In this document: one piece after another, positions 1 through 5,226 of the stretch
How positions within the stretch are numbered: the stretch's first letter is position 1
Layout: every line of letters begins with the position of its first letter
NCBI GenBank assembly: GCA_020853075.1
Contig: JADYZS010000077.1
Span: forward strand, 1-6,649
DNA length: 6,649 nucleotides
Reading direction: 5' to 3'
Source: Anaerolineae bacterium
GTDB lineage: Bacteria > Chloroflexota > Anaerolineae > JADYZS01
Translations under genes and position numbers: made by a program
The notes under the pieces: generated by a model
Seen by the model: only the letters and a program-made list of their open reading frames with translations
The model's database searches: none
What the model was told of the DNA's origin: nothing

Positions 1-301
1 ACACCGGCTTGCCTCCCACCTGGATGCGCTCGCGGAAACTATGGAGATGGGGAGAGGTATAAAGGCCGGTGCGGTGTCCCGCGGCCCGTAAACACGATTC
101 CAGCATCGCCGCGGTGGAGCCCTTGCCTCGCGTGCCGGCGATGTGCACCGAGCGGAAGCGGCGATGGGGGTCGTTCAGACGTGAAAGAAGGTCTGAAACC
201 CGTTTCAGGTTCAGCGTCTCGGCGTCGTAAGTGTAATGGACGCGGTGCTCGTAGTTGACGAAGCGAAAGATGTACTCCAGTGCCTCTTTGTAGGTGAACA
301 T
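1..301 (-). CDS. folC: Folylpolyglutamate synthase / dihydrofolate synthase, N-terminal fragment (cut by window edge)
   Basis: FolC is a cytoplasmic Mur-ligase-like enzyme. It uses ATP to add glutamate to dihydropteroate and/or reduced folates, which retains folates in the cell. Only the first 100 residues lie in the window, of the roughly 420-450 usual for the family. The translation begins MFTYKEALEYIF. It contains the ATP-binding P-loop HIAGTRGKGSTAAM (residues 53-66), where the more usual bacterial Asn of GTNGKGS is Arg, and the conserved YTSPHLHSFRERIQV segment (81-95), which belongs to the folate/Omega-loop region. The ATG at 299-301 has a good ribosome binding site, GGAG, six bases upstream. 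The gene lies 147 bp after the sugar isomerase gene on the same strand and may be read from the same transcript. Whether it makes folylpolyglutamate only or also dihydrofolate cannot be told from this fragment. Confidence 0.93.
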   Translation of the reverse strand, partial: MFTYKEALEYIFRFVNYEHRVHYTYDAETLNLKRVSDLLSRLNDPHRRFRSVHIAGTRGKGSTAAMLESCLRAAGHRTGLYTSPHLHSFRERIQVGGKPV

Positions 302-338
302 GCTTTCTCCTGGCAGCAGCCTCCCGCTTGTCGCTGCC

Positions 339-356
339 GCCTGAGAAGCCTCAGGC
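339..356. other. Short perfect hairpin between the isomerase gene and folC
   Basis: GCCTGAG (339-345) and CTCAGGC (350-356) form a 7-bp perfect stem with a 4-nt loop in the 147-bp gap between the isomerase stop codon and the folC start. No T-tract follows on either strand, so a classical intrinsic terminator is unlikely. It could be a processing or stability structure in a shared mRNA, or chance. The rest of the gap (302-448) shows only the folC ribosome binding site and no convincing promoter. Confidence 0.35.
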
Positions 357-448
357 CGCATCGGGGAAGTCTCCGGCAGGTCATTGTAGCGCAAGGGCCA
401 CAAAACGCAAGTTGGGGAAGAGAAGAAAGGAAATGGCTTCTGATTCCG

Positions 449-1513
449 CTACCCGGCCGCGGCCAGCAGCGCCTTTAAGCGCGTGATGGGCTCAACAGGT
501 GTGGGGTCCACGTCCTGCGCCAGGGCGAGGTACCAGGAGACATAGTCTCCGAGGAAGATGAGGGAGAACATGCGGGCCAACAGGCTCTGCCCTTGTGCCG
601 TCACGGTTTCGCAGGCGATGCCTGCCTCGGCCAGAATATCAGCCGTGGCTTGGCGGCGGAGCGCCACGCGCGTATCCTCTTCCGGTTCCGCCAGGAAGAG
701 GGCAGTTAATTGCTTCAGCCCGCCGGCCGGCAGACTTGTGCCAACGATGAGGTTGTGGTCGGCTTCGGGCAACTCCTCCCAGATGGCCCAGGTCTTGCTA
801 TTCTCGTTGAACTGGCACTTCCAGCGACGGGCGACCGTCGCCAGCACCCCGCTGCCGATGATGACCGGCATGCGCCCCACCAGGCGCGCGGCCAGTTGCT
901 TGGCGAGGTTGGACGAAAGGGGACGCTCTTCGGCCAGGTCAGGGTGCATCTTCTCCAGGGTGGCGGCGGCCTCTTCCAACTCTGTCTGGGGGTCAAGGAT
1001 GAAGCCGAGGCGCGAGAGCACTGCCAGGAGCGAGGAGAAGGAGTAACCGAGCGCGCCGCGCGGTGGCGAATCGTATTGATACAACACGAGGGGGACGCCC
1101 CAGGCCTGGGCGCGCGCCGCCAATTCGCCGCCAGTGGTCAGGGCTACCAGGAACGCACCTGCGCTGCGGGCCGCAGCCAGGGCGGTCAGAGTCTCCTCGG
1201 TGTTGCCGGAGTGGCTGGAAGCGATGACCAGGGTGCCGCCCAGGGCATCGGAGGCCCAGGCCGGAATGCCGTAGTCCCGGTTGACGACGATGGGAACGGG
1301 GCAACGGCTGGTGATGAGCCCGCGCAGAAGGTCGCCGCCGATGGCCGAACCGCCCATGCCCAGGATGAGGATGCGTTGAGCATAGCGATATTCAGGGGGG
1401 AACTCCGCCGTGGCCGCGTTACGCCAGCCCGCCCGCAATTGGGCAGGCAACTCGCTGACCAGGCGCAGCATATTGCCGGCATCCAGCGCGCGCACGTCAT
1501 CCAGGCTCGTCAT
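449..1513 (-). CDS. Bifunctional phosphoglucose/phosphomannose isomerase (SIS-domain family)
   Basis: This cytoplasmic enzyme interconverts fructose 6-phosphate with glucose 6-phosphate and, in this family, with mannose 6-phosphate. It feeds glycolysis/gluconeogenesis and GDP-mannose synthesis. The 354-residue length suits the compact bifunctional PGI/PMI family rather than the roughly 550-residue classical Pgi. Visible motifs are GMGGSAIGGD (52-61) and SSHSGNTEET (99-108), the two sugar-phosphate-binding loops of the first SIS domain; PRGALGYSF (151-159); KCQFNENSK (232-240), containing the expected catalytic Glu237; ADHN with His253; and the C-terminal PVEPITRLK with Lys347. These match the Glu/His/Lys triad known for archaeal PGI/PMI. 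The ATG at 1513 is chosen because GAGGAGG lies just upstream and homology starts there. A longer in-frame opening to 1756 only reads Arg-rich sequence opposite rsmI. The start overlaps the rsmI stop by 17 bp, suggesting translational coupling. Dual specificity is inferred from family membership. Confidence 0.93.
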   Translation of the reverse strand: MTSLDDVRALDAGNMLRLVSELPAQLRAGWRNAATAEFPPEYRYAQRILILGMGGSAIGGDLLRGLITSRCPVPIVVNRDYGIPAWASDALGGTLVIASSHSGNTEETLTALAAARSAGAFLVALTTGGELAARAQAWGVPLVLYQYDSPPRGALGYSFSSLLAVLSRLGFILDPQTELEEAAATLEKMHPDLAEERPLSSNLAKQLAARLVGRMPVIIGSGVLATVARRWKCQFNENSKTWAIWEELPEADHNLIVGTSLPAGGLKQLTALFLAEPEEDTRVALRRQATADILAEAGIACETVTAQGQSLLARMFSLIFLGDYVSWYLALAQDVDPTPVEPITRLKALLAAAG

Positions 1514-2357
1514 CGGTTTCCTCCTCGCTTGTGGCCCAGGCGTAGAGCACTCGTCGCGGCCAGCCGGTGAGCCGTGCTGCCGCTCGGGCTGCCAACGATG
1601 GCGCAACGCCCACTTCCAGCAGAATCTGCAATGTCTTGCGCGCCTCTGCTTCGTCCCCGGACGTAGCAACGCGCGCCTCCGGCGCGCCGCCGATGACCAG
1701 TGTGAACTCGCCCTTAGGTTCCGTCGCGGTGAAGTGGGCTTGTGCCTGTCCCACAATCCCCCGCCAGATCTCCTCGTGCAATTTTGTCAACTCGCGAGCA
1801 ACGGCCAAAGGGCGCTCTACCCCCAGTATCTCGGCCAAATCATCCAAAGCGTCCCGCAGGCGGTGCGGCGTCTCAAAGGCGACGAGGGTCATAGACTGGC
1901 TTGCCACCAGGCGCAGCAGGTCGCGACGTTCGGCAGCGCGCCGGGGCAGGAAGCCCAGATAGAGAAAGCGGTCTGCCGGCAGGCCGGAGACGGCCAGGGC
2001 GGCGGTGAGGGCCGATGGCCCAGGCACTGGCACGACGCTGTGGCCCGCATCCAGAGCGGCGCGGATCAGTTCGTAGCCGGGGTCGGAGATGCCCGGCATC
2101 CCCGCCTCGGAGATGAGCGCGACGTCGCCTTGCGAAAGAGCCGAAAGGTTCGTCTCTATTTTGTCGCGCTTTCCGCGCGCGTAGGCATCGGTGTAACTGG
2201 TGAGGGGCGTGTGCAGGTCATAACGCCGCAAGAGAACACGCGCCGAGCGGGTGTCTTCGGCGGCGATGAGGGAAACTTCTCGCAGAACCCGCAGCGCCCG
2301 CAAAGTGATGTCTTCCAGATTGCCGATGGGCGTGCCGACGACGTAGAGAGTGGACAT
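1497..2357 (-). CDS. rsmI: 16S rRNA (cytidine(1402)-2'-O)-methyltransferase RsmI
   Basis: RsmI uses S-adenosylmethionine to 2'-O-methylate C1402 (E. coli numbering) in the ribosomal P-site region of 16S rRNA, tuning decoding fidelity. The 286-residue protein has the usual family length and the tetrapyrrole-methylase fold signatures in order: YVVGTPIGNLEDIT (5-18), AEDTR (33-37), SEAGMPGISDPGYEL (83-97), VPGPSA (111-116), FETPHRL (161-167), ARELTKLHEE (187-196) and GEFTLVI (216-222). The usual Thr of the SDAGTP loop is Met here (AGMP), a tolerated variation. The C-terminal tail (from about 230) is the variable helical part. The ATG at 2355-2357 fits the family start, but the ribosome binding site is poor: only a purine run about 15-25 nt upstream. 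Translation may therefore depend on ribosomes finishing the upstream gene, whose stop codon is 26 bp away. Confidence 0.96.
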   Translation of the reverse strand: MSTLYVVGTPIGNLEDITLRALRVLREVSLIAAEDTRSARVLLRRYDLHTPLTSYTDAYARGKRDKIETNLSALSQGDVALISEAGMPGISDPGYELIRAALDAGHSVVPVPGPSALTAALAVSGLPADRFLYLGFLPRRAAERRDLLRLVASQSMTLVAFETPHRLRDALDDLAEILGVERPLAVARELTKLHEEIWRGIVGQAQAHFTATEPKGEFTLVIGGAPEARVATSGDEAEARKTLQILLEVGVAPSLAARAAARLTGWPRRVLYAWATSEEETDDEPG

Positions 2358-2383
2358 GGGGGTGGGTGAGGGCCTCTCTCCCT

Positions 2384-3727
2384 CTACCTGTTCTCTTCCA
2401 GAATAAATATCCGCTCCCCGGCTTCCCCGCGGCTGCGCAAGGCAAGCCCGCCCAAGCGCCCATGCAGCCGCAATTCCTCTACCGCCTCATCCAACTCCGC
2501 AGCGCGCAATTCCATCGGGAAATCAGGGTAAAGGCCCAAACGCCCGTGCAATACCATCTCCCGCAGGATCTCCAGGCGACCCCGGTTGAGGTCCTCCGCG
2601 TTGGGCAGCGCGGTGATCTGGTCCAGCCGCAAGGCGAGATAATCCGCATAGGCCAGGACCAATTCCGCCCGGATGGCCGCGGCCACCTCCTCCCATTCGG
2701 GCACGATGCTCAGACCATAGCCTTTCTGCGCCACGCGCAGTTTGAGGGTCAGCCATTGGATCCGGGCGCGGGCCGCTCCCACGCGCGGCCCCAATTCGGG
2801 CCCGGCGATCACACGGTCATAGAGAGCCTTGCGGACCACGTCTTCCCGGCGCAGATATTCGGCCAGGTCTGCCGTCTCCGGCCCGATATCCGGCGCGACG
2901 CCCGATTGCAGGCCGCGACTCAGGCTCTCCACAATGACGAGGGCGCGCTTCTGCCGCTCAAATATCGCCTGGTTCACCTCCGACGAATTGGGCTCTGGCG
3001 CGGGCAACGTTGCTACCACGAGGCCCACAGGCCGGGGGCCAGCCCGCGGCGGTTCCGCTTTCTCGGCGCGGGTCTGCATCTGCTCTGCCAATTCGGTGTC
3101 ACCCAGAGCGCGATAGCGCCTGGCGATCTGTTCCCACAGGCTGCGCCGCTGGGCGGATTGCAGGACGAGGCTGCCACTGGTGACGTTGGCCGCCTGCTCC
3201 AACGCCAGCCGCGCCAACTCCTCGTGGCCCGTCGCCTGCCAGATGATTGCAACGTGCAGGCTCGCCTCCGCACGCGTGAAGTCGTTGAGGGTTAGGCTAA
3301 GGGCGGTAATGTCGTACACCTGGTAAGCGCACAGGGCGGCGCGCTCCCGGTTTTTCGCCAGCATGTAACGGTCGGCCAACAGAAGGAGAAGGCCGGCTCG
3401 GCGGGTATCGTCCATGTCGGGGCTGTGAACGATATTCGCGTAGGCTGTCGCCTGCATTTGTTCTCTGATGCTCAGGCTCTGCTCAGCACCTTCAACACGC
3501 AGCGACTGCTCGGCAGTGACGTCTTCCGGCTCGCCTGCCAGGGAACGCAGGGCGATGTCGGGTGCGATGTCAGCCGGATCTATCGCTGCTAGGGGGTCAG
3601 ACCAAAGGAGAGGCGGCGTGATGGCCGATGGAGTAACCAGGCTGGAGGCAGCCAGGGCGAGCGCGCCGATGGCTGCGAGCAGAATGACACCGATAAGAAC
3701 AAAGAGGATGAATCGTCCGCGAGGCAT
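2384..3727 (-). CDS. Membrane-anchored protein of unknown function with helical, TPR-like region
   Basis: I do not recognise this 447-residue protein. It opens with a short basic stretch and one strongly hydrophobic segment (about residues 6-30), best read as an N-terminal membrane anchor or uncleaved signal sequence that places the rest outside the membrane. Residues 85-225 are predicted all-helical, with Ala/Leu/Arg-rich repeats of the kind seen in tetratricopeptide-like folds (around 107-136, 150-180 and 193-222). A Pro-rich break (226-250) precedes a second helical half (250-425). Only three Cys/His-type candidates are scattered and no catalytic motif is evident. The start at 3727 is supported by GGGGGAG immediately upstream and a promoter 20 bp further. 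It is the first gene of the cluster leading to rsmI, the isomerase and folC, which are unrelated housekeeping functions and say little about its role. A scaffold for protein contacts at the membrane is possible, but that is speculation. Confidence 0.85.
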   Translation of the reverse strand: MPRGRFILFVLIGVILLAAIGALALAASSLVTPSAITPPLLWSDPLAAIDPADIAPDIALRSLAGEPEDVTAEQSLRVEGAEQSLSIREQMQATAYANIVHSPDMDDTRRAGLLLLLADRYMLAKNRERAALCAYQVYDITALSLTLNDFTRAEASLHVAIIWQATGHEELARLALEQAANVTSGSLVLQSAQRRSLWEQIARRYRALGDTELAEQMQTRAEKAEPPRAGPRPVGLVVATLPAPEPNSSEVNQAIFERQKRALVIVESLSRGLQSGVAPDIGPETADLAEYLRREDVVRKALYDRVIAGPELGPRVGAARARIQWLTLKLRVAQKGYGLSIVPEWEEVAAAIRAELVLAYADYLALRLDQITALPNAEDLNRGRLEILREMVLHGRLGLYPDFPMELRAAELDEAVEELRLHGRLGGLALRSRGEAGERIFILEENR

Positions 3728-3746
3728 GACTCCCCCAGATGATCAG

Positions 3747-3775
3747 AGTATATCATACCCCTACCGACTTGTCTA
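3747..3775 (-). promoter_or_regulatory. Sigma70-type promoter of the unknown-rsmI-isomerase-folC cluster
   Basis: On the minus strand, TAGACA (-35, 3770-3775) is separated by exactly 17 bp from TATACT (-10, 3747-3752). Each hexamer matches the consensus at five of six positions. Transcription would start near 3740, leaving a leader of about 13 nt before the ATG at 3727, just enough to hold the GGGGGAG ribosome binding site. No other promoter of similar quality is visible down to folC, so the four genes may form one operon. Confidence 0.7.
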
Positions 3776-3843
3776 AGCCCGCTTACGCGTGCCAACCGAA
3801 GGCGGTACACCACCTGAAGATGACAACATAGACCTGCAAGAGA

Positions 3844-4848
3844 TCAGGGCGCGAGCACCTCGGAGACTGTCACCAGGGTATAGCCTTCTGCACGCAGAGC
3901 ATCAATGATGCCGGGCAATGCTTCGGCATCCCGCGCTTTGCTGGTGTGCATCACGACAATGCCGCCCGGCTTCGCTTCCTTCAGCACCGATTCTACCATC
4001 GTCTTGGCCGTTGCGCCCTTCTTCCAATCGTAGGTTTCCGTCGTCCATACGATGGTCAGATAGCCTTCCCCTCCGGCTACGTTGATGCTCAGTTGGTTAC
4101 GGTAACTGAAGGGAGGGCGAAAGTAGGGCTTGGTGCTGCGGCCCGTGATCTCCTTGACCATCTCCTCAGTCTTGCGCAATTCTTCCACCATCTGTTCCCG
4201 TTTCAAGGTGCGGAAATCAGGATGAGACCAGGAGTGGTTTCCGATCTCGTGCCCATCGTCCACGATGCGCTTGATCAGGTCACGGTTGGCCTTGGCGAAC
4301 TGCCCCTGGATGAAGATGGTCGCACGCACACCCTTCTCTTGCAAAGTATCCAGGATTGAGGGGAGCGGCGCGGGATCGGCCTCCGCGTCTAGCGTCAAAG
4401 CAATCCACTTGCGCTTCGTATTGCTTCCGCCATAGACAAGCCGGGGCGTGACGGCTCCGGTGGGTTGTGGTGCGGGCGAGGATCTGGCGATGGGAGTAGC
4501 CGCAGAGGTAGGTGATGCCGTGGGCGCAGCAGGCGTCCTGGTAGCCGTTGGGGACGGCGCGGGGGTCCGGGTGGGCGGTGCGGTAGCCGTCGGGGATGGC
4601 GCGGGCGTATCTGTTGAGTCAGGGGTAGAGGTCGCCGGTTCCGGCAAAGGCTCGGACGTGGCGGTAGAGGTGGGGCCGGCGGTCTCTGTAGGGACAACGG
4701 TTGTCGGCGTGCTCCCATTGCCGTTCTTAGAAGCAGCGGCTCCCATTCGTGAGCAGCCCGCCGCCACGAGCGCGACGCCGAGAGCAAAGCAAATGAGGAT
4801 CACGCGAGGGACAACACCGTTCTGCCAGGAAACACGGATGATTCTCAT
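3844..4848 (-). CDS. Lipoprotein polysaccharide deacetylase (NodB-type, carbohydrate esterase 4 family)
   Basis: Enzymes of this family remove N- or O-acetyl groups from peptidoglycan, chitin-like or exopolysaccharides outside the membrane, usually with a metal ion. Counting from the ATG at 4848 (334 residues), a signal peptide ends in LVAAGC with Cys32, a plausible lipid-attachment site. Residues about 45-136 form a Thr/Pro/Ser/Ala linker that would hold the enzyme away from the membrane. The NodB domain fills 140-334. It shows LTLDAEAD with the catalytic-base Asp154, HSWSH (His205 and His209, metal ligands), FRPPF with Arg244, YDW with Asp274, and GIVVMH with His301. The second Asp of the usual TFDDG motif is replaced by Ala (D-A-E), so metal binding may differ. 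An alternative TTG start at 4860 has AAGGA five bases upstream and adds four residues. The gene has its own promoter and is followed by the unrelated cluster's promoter. Confidence 0.92.
   Translation of the reverse strand: MRIIRVSWQNGVVPRVILICFALGVALVAAGCSRMGAAASKNGNGSTPTTVVPTETAGPTSTATSEPLPEPATSTPDSTDTPAPSPTATAPPTRTPAPSPTATRTPAAPTASPTSAATPIARSSPAPQPTGAVTPRLVYGGSNTKRKWIALTLDAEADPAPLPSILDTLQEKGVRATIFIQGQFAKANRDLIKRIVDDGHEIGNHSWSHPDFRTLKREQMVEELRKTEEMVKEITGRSTKPYFRPPFSYRNQLSINVAGGEGYLTIVWTTETYDWKKGATAKTMVESVLKEAKPGGIVVMHTSKARDAEALPGIIDALRAEGYTLVTVSEVLAP
4541..4608 (-). repeat. Tandem duplication (42-bp period) in the deacetylase linker
   Basis: Two blocks, 4541-4566 and 4583-4608, match at 23 of 26 bases with a 42-bp period, i.e. 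14 codons. They encode the repeated peptide TPAPSPTAT (residues 81-89 and 95-103, counting from the ATG at 4848). The in-frame period indicates that the linker grew by internal duplication. Such low-complexity linkers commonly vary in length between strains. Confidence 0.75.
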
Positions 4849-4898
4849 AGACTTCCCCAAGAACGTCCTTGAGCTTTGAGAAGTACGTCAGCCCAGCG

Positions 4899-4927
4899 AT
4901 TATACACCACGCGGCCCAGAAGCGAAA
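4899..4927 (-). promoter_or_regulatory. Promoter of the polysaccharide deacetylase gene
   Basis: On the minus strand a perfect TATAAT (-10) sits at 4899-4904. The -35 region, 17 bp upstream (4922-4927), reads TTTCGC and is weak (three of six). The predicted start is near 4892, giving a leader of about 44 nt before the ATG at 4848. The weak -35 suggests modest or activator-dependent expression, but no operator is evident. Confidence 0.55.
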
Positions 4928-4932
4928 ATGTA

Positions 4933-4941
4933 ATCGCCAAC
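4933..4941. repeat. Left 9-bp target-site duplication of the 173-bp element
   Basis: ATCGCCAAC directly abuts the left end of the element and is repeated without error at its right end (5115-5123). The identity extends to 11 bp (TAATCGCCAAC, 4931-4941 and 5113-5123). On the right, the extra TA is already the last two bases of the inverted repeat, so 9 bp is the reading that keeps both element ends symmetrical. Confidence 0.75.
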
Positions 4942-4960
4942 TAGGGCCCTGTTAAAATCC

Positions 4961-4983
4961 GCCATCGGATAAAATCCGACGGC
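4961..4983. repeat. Hairpin 1 inside the mobile element
   Basis: GCCATCGGAT (4961-4970) pairs with ATCCGACGGC (4974-4983) around an AAA loop, with nine pairs and one A/C mismatch. The 3' arm CCGACGGC (4976-4983) is also perfectly complementary to GCCGTCGG (5029-5036) in hairpin 3, so two mutually exclusive folds exist. Confidence 0.65.
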
Positions 4984-4997
4984 TAAACATTTGTGTT

Positions 4998-5016
4998 AAG
5001 CCCGCTCTGCGGGCTT
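4998..5016. repeat. Hairpin 2 inside the mobile element
   Basis: AAGCCCG (4998-5004) and CGGGCTT (5010-5016) form a 7-bp GC-rich perfect stem with a five-base loop. It looks like the stem of an intrinsic terminator, but no T-run follows on either strand, so termination is uncertain. Confidence 0.65.
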
Positions 5017-5029
5017 CCTAGCCTGGCTG

Positions 5030-5050
5030 CCGTCGGTTTCCAACCGACGG
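5030..5050. repeat. Hairpin 3 inside the mobile element
   Basis: CCGTCGGTT (5030-5038) and AACCGACGG (5042-5050) form a perfect 9-bp stem with a three-base loop, the strongest palindrome of the element. Two G/T wobbles could extend it outward (5029/5051 and 5028/5052). Confidence 0.7.
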
Positions 5051-5114
5051 TGAACGCCCCAGAGGGAGGAGATTGGCACTTCTGCGCTCCACCTCTGACT
5101 TTGACAGGGCCCTA

Positions 5115-5123
5115 ATCGCCAAC
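5115..5123. repeat. Right 9-bp target-site duplication of the 173-bp element
   Basis: ATCGCCAAC here is the second copy of the direct repeat found at 4933-4941, immediately outside the right terminal inverted repeat. The absence of any mismatch suggests that the insertion is fairly recent. Confidence 0.75.
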
Positions 5124-5132
5124 GCCGCCGTA

Positions 5133-5161
5133 TTGACACTCATGGCGCGCGGTATTATAAT
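5133..5161 (+). promoter_or_regulatory. Consensus sigma70-type promoter of the phasin-like gene
   Basis: A perfect TTGACA (5133-5138) and a perfect TATAAT (5156-5161) are separated by exactly 17 bp, the textbook optimum. Transcription should begin near 5168, giving a leader of about 59 nt. The 5' end of that leader, GACGC-GGT-GCGTC (5168-5180), is a small hairpin that could protect the mRNA end. This is the strongest promoter in the window and predicts high expression of the downstream gene. Confidence 0.85.
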
Positions 5162-5192
5162 GGTTCTGACGCGGTGCGTCATATCGCGTCTG

Positions 5193-5224
5193 GGATACAG
5201 CAGAAGGGCACAGGAGGTATCCTG
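5193..5224 (+). promoter_or_regulatory. Leader with strong ribosome binding site and two competing hairpins
   Basis: AGGAGG (5212-5217) lies 9 nt before the ATG at 5227. Two alternative stems involve it. GGATAC (5193-5198) with GTATCC (5217-5222) leaves most of the site in an open 18-nt loop. CAGGA (5211-5215) with TCCTG (5220-5224) buries it. The pairings share bases and cannot coexist. Regulation is only a possibility; both stems are short. Confidence 0.4.
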
Positions 5225-5226
5225 AT

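Larger units (their letters stand above)
4942..5114. mobile_element. MITE-like non-autonomous element with terminal inverted repeats and internal hairpins
   Basis: The left end reads TAGGGCCCTGTTAAAATC (4942-4959). The right end, read inward on the opposite strand (5114 to 5097), reads TAGGGCCCTGTCAAAGTC. They match at 16 of 18 positions. Perfect 9-bp direct repeats (ATCGCCAAC) flank the unit, as expected from insertion by a cut-and-paste transposase. The 173-bp body has no meaningful ORF. It is filled with hairpins: 4961-4983, 4998-5016, 5030-5050 and a looser one at 5060-5097. It lies entirely within the intergenic region between two divergent genes. The parent transposase family is not identifiable here. 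A 9-bp duplication is compatible with several DDE families and excludes those that make only 2-4 bp duplications. An alternative is a REP/BIME-like palindromic repeat, but that would not explain the flanking duplication. Confidence 0.75.

Noticed and set aside
710..1570. 286-codon plus-strand ORF opposite the sugar isomerase gene
   Set aside because: It is antisense to a gene with clear catalytic motifs, has low-complexity Gly/Gln/Arg-rich content and no family resemblance. Long antisense ORFs are normal in GC-rich DNA.
1514..1756. N-terminal extension of the isomerase by 81 residues
   Set aside because: The extension is Arg/His-rich, lies wholly within rsmI and has no family homology. The internal ATG at 1513 has an excellent ribosome binding site.
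1410..2369. 319-codon plus-strand ORF opposite rsmI
   Set aside because: It mirrors the well-supported rsmI gene, has no ribosome binding site and its translation shows no recognisable domain.
2366..3295. 309-codon plus-strand ORF opposite the unknown membrane protein gene
   Set aside because: Since the minus-strand gene is itself unrecognised, this needed weighing. The minus-strand frame has a promoter, a ribosome site, a clean hydrophobic anchor and operon spacing, while this one has none.
3774..3783. TAAGCCCGCT shared with hairpin 2 of the mobile element (4997-5006)
   Set aside because: Only ten bases match, with no pairing arm or inverted terminal repeat near 3774, so it is probably chance rather than a second element copy.
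4448..4879. Gly/Val/Ala-rich 143-codon plus-strand ORF
   Set aside because: It is the antisense reading of the Thr/Pro linker of the deacetylase. The repetitive composition follows from that linker.
4942..5114. Interpretation of the hairpin-rich element as a CRISPR array or a tRNA-like gene
   Set aside because: There are no regularly spaced identical repeats and no cloverleaf or acceptor-stem signature. The terminal inverted repeats and flanking duplication explain it better.
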